A stretch of 28,378 nucleotides of DNA, from NCBI GenBank assembly GCA_964415525.1, contig CAYQAS010000052.1, positions 1-28,378 on the forward strand. The letters are read 5' to 3'. Below are positions 23,686 to 28,378 of the stretch, one piece after another (positions within the stretch are counted from its first letter, which is position 1; each line of letters begins with the position of its first letter). This DNA is from CAZPUI01 sp964415525 (GTDB lineage: Bacteria > Acidobacteriota > Holophagae > Holophagales > Holophagaceae). The notes beneath the pieces are model-generated. The model was not told the DNA's origin. It saw nothing but the letters and a program-made list of their open reading frames with translations, and did not search any database. Made by a program: the position numbers and the translations under genes.

Positions 23686-26148
23686 CTATTTCACGATCAG
23701 CTGGGCGCTGGGCCCCATCCGGCCACGGGTGTCAAACGCCGCCGCGCGGATGCTGCCCTTGGTCTGGATGGGGCCGGTGACCTTTGGACTGCGGGCATCG
23801 GGCTCGCTGCCATCGGTGGTGTACCGCAATGTCAAACCCGGCAGTTCGTGGTTGACGCGAACACCATCGCGATCGAGGCGGAGCCCCGGCGGGGCGATGC
23901 GGTAGTTCCAGGGAGTTGTATCCCGATCGAGGCGTGGGAGTTCCCGGGTGGCGAGGGCACGGACGAACGCGTTCCAGGATTTCTGGTAATCCGCCGGGGT
24001 CGACCAGGCGGGTTCGGGAGCCCAGGCCCGCTCTGCGGCGCCGAAAAGTCGGGGCAGCATCAGGTGCTCCAGGGTTGCGTCGTCCCGAACGGTCTCTGTC
24101 CAAAGGCAGGCCTGGATGCCCAGGATGTTCCGGGCGCCTTCGGGCGTCAGCCGAACCTTGTCCTTGAAGGCTTCGGGGCCGAGAGGGATGCCATTCGCGT
24201 CTGCGAAGGCGTTCCGGTAGAAGTCGAGCGGCAGGAACCGAAAGGGCGCATCGAGGGGCGCGAAACCGCCCCAGTATTGGCCCGGTTCCCTGGGGTCCGG
24301 TTCGGGCGCCATGTCCAGGTAGAGGTTGGAAACGGGGGTGAGCACCACCTTGTGCCCGGCGTTGGCCAGCTTGTAGGCGAGATCCTCGCTGCCCCAGCCC
24401 ACCACGTTGTTCCAGACGTAGATGTTCCAGTTGCGACCAGCGGTGCTGGCATCCGGAATCAGGCGGGGTTTGCCGTCTGGATTGGGTTTGAGGGCGATCT
24501 CCTCCCATCCTGAAAGACTGAGACCGCGAGCCTTCAGCTGCTCGTGGAGGCGCCGGTAGAACACGCCCCATAGGTCGTCCGTGCTGCGCAGTCCCAGGGT
24601 TTTCGCCAGCGACTGGCAAGCGGGCGAGGCCTTCCAGGCGCCCTCGGGCACCTCGTCCCCACCCATGTGGATGGTTCGAAGGGGGGCTCCGGCTTCCTTG
24701 TAGAGGGCCTGGATATGGTCGAGCACCGTGTCGATAAAGGCATACGTGGAGGGCAGGGCGGGATCCATCACGTTGTCCGTGAAGAGCTGGATCGAACGGT
24801 AATGGCTGCGGTCCTCGGGATCCCGAAGGAGGAAACGGCTCGCTCTGGCGCCATCGCCCTTGGCCTTCATTCGTGCCGCACGGATCTCCATGGCCCGGAT
24901 GGCCGCCCGGGCGTGGCCGGGCATCTCCAGTTCCAGCACCACCTCGATGTGGCGGGCGGTGGCGGCTTTCAGGATCTCCACCATGTCCGCGGGGCTGTAG
25001 TGGCCACTGCCGGGGCGGACATCTGGTTCGGGACCGGATCCGTAGGCGGGGGGCAGCAGTTCCGGCCCGTGACCCCGGCGGGAGGCGACTTCTCGCAGTT
25101 CCGGCAGCGCGGGCACATCCATCCGCCAGCCTTCGTCATCCGTCAGGTGGAAATGGAAGACGTTGAGCTTGAGTCGCCCCATGAGGTCCAGCACCCGCAG
25201 CACGGTGGCCTTGGGGATGAAGTTTCGGGCGGAATCGAGGTGCAGGCCTCGATAGGGGAAGCGTGGCGCATCCACGATCTCGCAAGCGGACAGATTGCGA
25301 GATCCGTCCAGGGGCAGGAGCCCGCGCAGGCTCTGGAGGCCGTAGAAGAGTCCGGCTATTCCGCCGCCCGTCAGGGTGATTCCTTCAGTGGGATGGATGC
25401 GCAGGCGGTAGGCCTCAGGCCCCTCCGGGGACGCTTCGAGGGCTAGGCGAAGGCCGGGATCACCTTGCCCCCGGAGTCCCAGAAGCCCGCGCGCGAGCTC
25501 CGCTTCCGTCGCCAGCTCCGGCGGAGCACATACCGCAAGGGTGGATATCAGACTGAATGTGCCCGGCAGGGCGCGGAAGGATCGGGGAGAGGGGATCAGG
25601 ACGGGCAGGGTACCGTGGTCTGCGAGGGCGGCGTTCTGAGCGTAGCGCTCCGCGGGCTCCGGTACGCGAACCCGGTCCTCCGGGGTTCGGCGCAAATCGC
25701 CCTTCAACGGCTCGGCATGGAAGCTGGCGATGGGATGTCCCTTTCCAGGGGCCGCATCAAACACGACGTAAGGGCCCGAGGGCTGGTCGTAGCCGTTCAC
25801 GATCCACTGGTCGCCCTCCACGTGAATCACCATGATTCGTCCCGGCGCGAGGCTCAGGGGCGACGTGGGGCGCAGCCGGTAGAGGTCCCCTCCCAGGGCC
25901 TCCACGGTCCAGCCCTTGGAGGTGCGTTCGGGAAAGAACGCCCTCGGCGCATTGAAGTGCAGGCTCCAGCCTGTGCCTTCGATGGGTTGAGACCCCAGGT
26001 TCTTCAACGTGAACGTGCCGCGGAACCGGTTGGGTTCGGTCTTCAGGTTGCCTTCAAGGCGGTAGGTGACGGCGAGCTCCGACGCTTTCCACGCCGAGGG
26101 AGCTGCCACCAGGGCAGGCAGGCAGAGCAGGGCCAGGGCAGGGCGCAC
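23686..26148 (-). CDS. Exported beta-N-acetylhexosaminidase, GH20
   Basis: 820 residues from GTG 26148 (AGGAGG 4 nt upstream). The signal peptide ends near LVAAPSA (residue 18). Domain order matches chitobiase: an N-terminal carbohydrate-binding CHB_HEX domain (about 22-165), a GH20b accessory domain (about 180-305), the GH20 TIM barrel (about 308-690, with HLTDDEGWRMDVPALPEL) and a C-terminal beta domain (about 745-820, YTTDGSEPDARSP). The catalytic pair D498-E499 is in HMGGDEVPEGAW; GH20 uses the substrate's own acetamido group as nucleophile. It should release terminal GlcNAc or GalNAc from chitooligosaccharides or glycans in the periplasm or outside. It lies 20 bp after the GAF kinase on the same strand, probably in one transcript. 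Confidence 0.96.
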   Translation of the reverse strand: MRPALALLCLPALVAAPSAWKASELAVTYRLEGNLKTEPNRFRGTFTLKNLGSQPIEGTGWSLHFNAPRAFFPERTSKGWTVEALGGDLYRLRPTSPLSLAPGRIMVIHVEGDQWIVNGYDQPSGPYVVFDAAPGKGHPIASFHAEPLKGDLRRTPEDRVRVPEPAERYAQNAALADHGTLPVLIPSPRSFRALPGTFSLISTLAVCAPPELATEAELARGLLGLRGQGDPGLRLALEASPEGPEAYRLRIHPTEGITLTGGGIAGLFYGLQSLRGLLPLDGSRNLSACEIVDAPRFPYRGLHLDSARNFIPKATVLRVLDLMGRLKLNVFHFHLTDDEGWRMDVPALPELREVASRRGHGPELLPPAYGSGPEPDVRPGSGHYSPADMVEILKAATARHIEVVLELEMPGHARAAIRAMEIRAARMKAKGDGARASRFLLRDPEDRSHYRSIQLFTDNVMDPALPSTYAFIDTVLDHIQALYKEAGAPLRTIHMGGDEVPEGAWKASPACQSLAKTLGLRSTDDLWGVFYRRLHEQLKARGLSLSGWEEIALKPNPDGKPRLIPDASTAGRNWNIYVWNNVVGWGSEDLAYKLANAGHKVVLTPVSNLYLDMAPEPDPREPGQYWGGFAPLDAPFRFLPLDFYRNAFADANGIPLGPEAFKDKVRLTPEGARNILGIQACLWTETVRDDATLEHLMLPRLFGAAERAWAPEPAWSTPADYQKSWNAFVRALATRELPRLDRDTTPWNYRIAPPGLRLDRDGVRVNHELPGLTLRYTTDGSEPDARSPKVTGPIQTKGSIRAAAFDTRGRMGPSAQLIVK

Positions 26149-26168
26149 GGAACCTCCTGAGGGCAGAC

Positions 26169-27461
26169 CTACGAGATCTCAGGCAACGGCTGAGGGATCT
26201 CGAAAGTGAATTCTGCACTCTTTCCATGCACGCTGTCCGCATCGATGCGTCCCCCGTGCAGGTGGACGATGCGCCAGGCACTGTACAGACCCACGCCGGT
26301 GCCCTTGCGGCTGCGCAATTCAGGGGTCTGGAGGCGGCTGAACTTGCGGAAGAGACGGATGCGCTCCTCGGGGGGCCATCCAGGGCCTTCGTTGTAGACG
26401 GACACGAAGAATCCCTGGCCATCGAGGCCTGCCCGCACCTGGATCAGGCCATCCGGGTTGCCGTATTTGGAGGCATTTCCCACGAGGTTGACCAGGACGA
26501 TCTTCAGGAGGGAGGGATCGCAGGTCACGGGCACGGTGGGAGTGGTGTAGAGGCGTTCCAGTCGCTGGTTCTTTTCCTGCAACTGAGGCATCACGATGTC
26601 GATGGAAGGTTCCAGCACATCGGCCACGAGATCCACGGGCACGGCGCCCAGGCGCAGGTTGCCGCCTTCCATCCGCGCCAGGTCGAGGTATTCCCGAACG
26701 AGGTCGAGGAGATACTCGCCCTTCTTGATCATCTTTTCGAGCTTGGCGACGTGTTTCGCATCGATGGGACCCAGGTAGCCCTGGGAGAGCACCCGCGCGT
26801 CCGTGATCATGCTGGCCACAGGATTTTTTAGCTCGTGGCTCACGAAGCCGAGCATCTCGGTGTAGGCCTGGTTCGCCGCAGTCAACTGCTCGATGCTCAG
26901 AGCCTTTTCGACAGCCTGTGACAAACGCTCTGCGATGGCCGTCCAGAGACGAACGTGGTAGGGCGTGTAGCTATGGGGCTGACGGGAGCTCAGGAACAGG
27001 AGCCCGACGGGCCGTTCTTCCACCACCAGCACACAGGTCATGCTGGAGCGCACCCCCTCCTTGACCAGCAGGCTGGAGGAGAAGCTGCGGGGATGCTCCT
27101 CGAGGTATTCCTCGAGGTCATAGATGATGCGGGGCGAGCCGGTTTCCAGCACGGTGTGCAGGCTCGACTGGCTGATGTCTTCGGAGTAGCCCTTCTTGAG
27201 GAAGGTGGGCTCGTAGAGGGAACGCGTCCAGTGGGCCGTGACGCGCCTGCCATCGTCCTCGAGGAAACTCAGGCCGAGTCGATCGCAGGGGTAGAGCGCC
27301 TGGATGGTCTCGAAGAGGAAGTCCATCAGGTTCAGGAGGTTTGACGCCGCCGAGACCTTCTGGTTGATCAGGTCGAGAATCGCCTGCTCTTCATGCGGAA
27401 ACTGCTCCCGCTCGCGGGGAAGGGCGTGGACGAAATGGAGGACCGGCTGGACTTTGGACAT
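26169..27461 (-). CDS. GAF-domain sensor histidine kinase
   Basis: 430 residues, no membrane segment, so cytoplasmic. A GAF domain (about 40-185) is followed by HisKA with H209 in FVSHELKNP and a HATPase domain: N box NLVGNASKY (N329), G1 NEGPG, FRKFSRL and G2 GTGVGLYSAWRIV. All are usable for autophosphorylation; N in place of D in the G1 box is common in this kinase group. GAF may bind a small ligand or cofactor, but no chromophore cysteine is evident. ATG 27461 has no good SD, and an in-frame TGA lies three codons upstream, so no longer start exists. No response regulator is adjacent, making it an orphan kinase. The GH20 gene follows after 20 bp; the MITE-like repeat lies 16 bp upstream. 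Confidence 0.92.
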   Translation of the reverse strand: MSKVQPVLHFVHALPREREQFPHEEQAILDLINQKVSAASNLLNLMDFLFETIQALYPCDRLGLSFLEDDGRRVTAHWTRSLYEPTFLKKGYSEDISQSSLHTVLETGSPRIIYDLEEYLEEHPRSFSSSLLVKEGVRSSMTCVLVVEERPVGLLFLSSRQPHSYTPYHVRLWTAIAERLSQAVEKALSIEQLTAANQAYTEMLGFVSHELKNPVASMITDARVLSQGYLGPIDAKHVAKLEKMIKKGEYLLDLVREYLDLARMEGGNLRLGAVPVDLVADVLEPSIDIVMPQLQEKNQRLERLYTTPTVPVTCDPSLLKIVLVNLVGNASKYGNPDGLIQVRAGLDGQGFFVSVYNEGPGWPPEERIRLFRKFSRLQTPELRSRKGTGVGLYSAWRIVHLHGGRIDADSVHGKSAEFTFEIPQPLPEIS

Positions 27462-27477
27462 GAGGTGTCAAAAAAAT

Positions 27478-27604
27478 ATCACCACGGAGACACGGAGGAC
27501 ACAGAGAACAAATCGAGGAGATGACTTGAAGGTGCAGGTTGGATGCTGATCCCCTTCCGTTCTCCAGTCTCTTTTCTCCGTGGACTCCATGTCTCCGTGG
27601 TGAT
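27478..27604. repeat. MITE-like element with 31-bp terminal inverted repeats
   Basis: Arms 27478-27508 and 27574-27604 are inverted repeats identical at 27 of 31 positions, starting ATCACCACGGAGACA; the 65-bp centre has no gene. The CACGGAGACACGGAG type of repeat is, from general knowledge, common in many bacterial genomes as short palindromic or MITE-like elements. It fills most of the gap between the hydrogenase stop and the kinase start, both leftward genes. It could fold into a long hairpin in the read-through transcript and uncouple the two genes. No flanking target-site duplication is clear. Confidence 0.85.
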
Positions 27605-27619
27605 TCTTCTGTTTACCCG

Positions 27620-28378
27620 CTAGTCGATGTACTTGCCGCGGGGCGTGTAGTGCGTATGGAGCAGCTTGTGACTCTTGTGGCCGCAGGGGCCTTCGGTCAG
27701 GAACTCGGTGTAGATCTTGAGGACATCCGGGTTTTCATGGGACTTGCGGATTTCGTAGGCGGCGTCTTCGGCATAGATGGCGTTGGCGCGAGCCTGGCGG
27801 ATCTCCGGCGTGGTGGGGATCGGCTGGCCGCCGCCCCCGATGCCGCCGCCGGGGCAGCCCATGACTTCGATGAAGTGGCCCTTGCTGAACTCGCCGCCTC
27901 GCTGGATTTCTTCCATGACCTTCTTGGCATTTGCGGTGCCATGGGCGCCGGCCACGTTGAGGGTGGCGCCCTTCAGGAAGCCCCAGGAGGGGAATAGGTG
28001 ACTGAGGATCGGGGGCACGGGGCCGACTTCATCGATAGGCAGCTCGATGTAGCGGACACCTTCGAAACCGCGAACAGGCTTGATGTTCGCGTGTTCGAAG
28101 AGGTCTTCCACCTTCTTCCCGGTGACCACTTCGATGACCGTGCGAAGGGCCGCTTCCATCACGCCCCCGGTGGCGCCGAAGATGACGCCGGAACCCGTGG
28201 CGGTGCCGAAGGGGGCATCGAAATCGGTCTTGGGAAGCTTGGTGAGGTCCAGGCCCGCCTCACTGATCATCTTGGCCAGCTCGCGGGTGGTGAGCCCGTA
28301 GTCGACGTCCTTGTGGCCACTGTCGGCCATTTCGGAGCGGTTGCACTCGAACTTCTTGGCGGAGCAGGGCATGAGGGC
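27620..28378 (-). CDS. hydA: [FeFe]-hydrogenase large subunit, C-terminal part (5' end outside window)
   Basis: About 252 residues are visible and the N-terminus lies beyond the right edge. The H-cluster L2 motif MPCSAKKFE is intact, followed by VDYGLTTRELAKMI, GSGVIFGATGGVMEAALRT and the usual tail HKSHKLLHTHY. The family (HydA/HndD of electron-bifurcating or NAD(P)-linked [FeFe]-hydrogenases) interconverts H2 with protons and electrons. Striking oddity: the L3 motif, normally ExMxCxxGCxxGGGQ, reads EVMGCPGGGIGGGGQ. The cysteine that bridges the [4Fe4S] and 2Fe parts (equivalent to C503 of Clostridium CpI) is glycine, codon GGC at 27844-27842. Otherwise the sequence is conserved, so this is either a recent mutation, a base-call error (one T to G) or a modified enzyme. 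Confidence 0.93.
   Translation of the reverse strand, partial: ALMPCSAKKFECNRSEMADSGHKDVDYGLTTRELAKMISEAGLDLTKLPKTDFDAPFGTATGSGVIFGATGGVMEAALRTVIEVVTGKKVEDLFEHANIKPVRGFEGVRYIELPIDEVGPVPPILSHLFPSWGFLKGATLNVAGAHGTANAKKVMEEIQRGGEFSKGHFIEVMGCPGGGIGGGGQPIPTTPEIRQARANAIYAEDAAYEIRKSHENPDVLKIYTEFLTEGPCGHKSHKLLHTHYTPRGKYID

Noticed and set aside
26350..26400. Asn instead of Asp in the G1 box of the GAF kinase
   Set aside because: NxGPG variants are frequent in active kinases of this group, so it is not evidence of degeneration.

Overview
This window is GC-rich, gene-dense bacterial chromosome with strong Shine-Dalgarno (SD) sequences and frequent GTG/TTG starts. The gene mix suggests Acidobacteriota, perhaps the Holophagae/Geothrix group: an alphaproteobacterial-type EF-G paralogue, LytS/LytTR pairs, an [FeFe]-hydrogenase of the bifurcating type, and many exported beta-propeller proteins and hydrolases. 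That placement is inference from general family knowledge. No rRNA, tRNA, CRISPR array, phage or transposase gene was seen.

Left part (1-10319), mostly housekeeping. On the minus strand are ppa, a HAD phosphatase and an EF-G-like GTPase that runs off the left edge. On the plus strand are a small membrane-anchored protein, a TTG-started dihydrouridine synthase (dusB type) and a GNAT acetyltransferase. A 44-codon minus-strand gene with a good SD converges on the GNAT gene. A multi-pass membrane protein, a 63-residue protein and full-length proofreading polA follow. An imperfect 89-bp copy of the polA 3' end lies just downstream of polA.

Middle (10546-13621): a translationally coupled minus-strand three-gene signalling operon. 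It encodes a LytS-type kinase that has lost its phospho-acceptor histidine and G1-box aspartate, an intact LytS-type kinase and a LytTR response regulator. It looks like a pseudokinase/kinase/regulator set.

Export-rich part (13922-26148): an Asp-box lipoprotein, a kelch lipoprotein, an exported NTF2-like protein and an exported M3 peptidase on the plus strand; a Cys-type sulfatase on the minus strand; a large exported protein of unknown function (plus); a periplasmic thioredoxin-like protein (minus); an orphan ExbD (plus) with a stray intrinsic terminator in its leader; and a GH20 beta-hexosaminidase (minus). The sulfatase and hexosaminidase suggest degradation of (possibly sulfated) amino-sugar glycans outside the cytoplasm.

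Right end (26169-28378): a GAF-domain histidine kinase directly upstream of the hexosaminidase, a 127-bp MITE-like inverted-repeat element, and the C-terminal part of an [FeFe]-hydrogenase. The second cysteine of its L3 motif, which normally bridges the H-cluster, reads as glycine. The strongest leads are this hydrogenase substitution, the degenerate/intact kinase pair, the polA-tail duplication, and the unexplained terminator before exbD.
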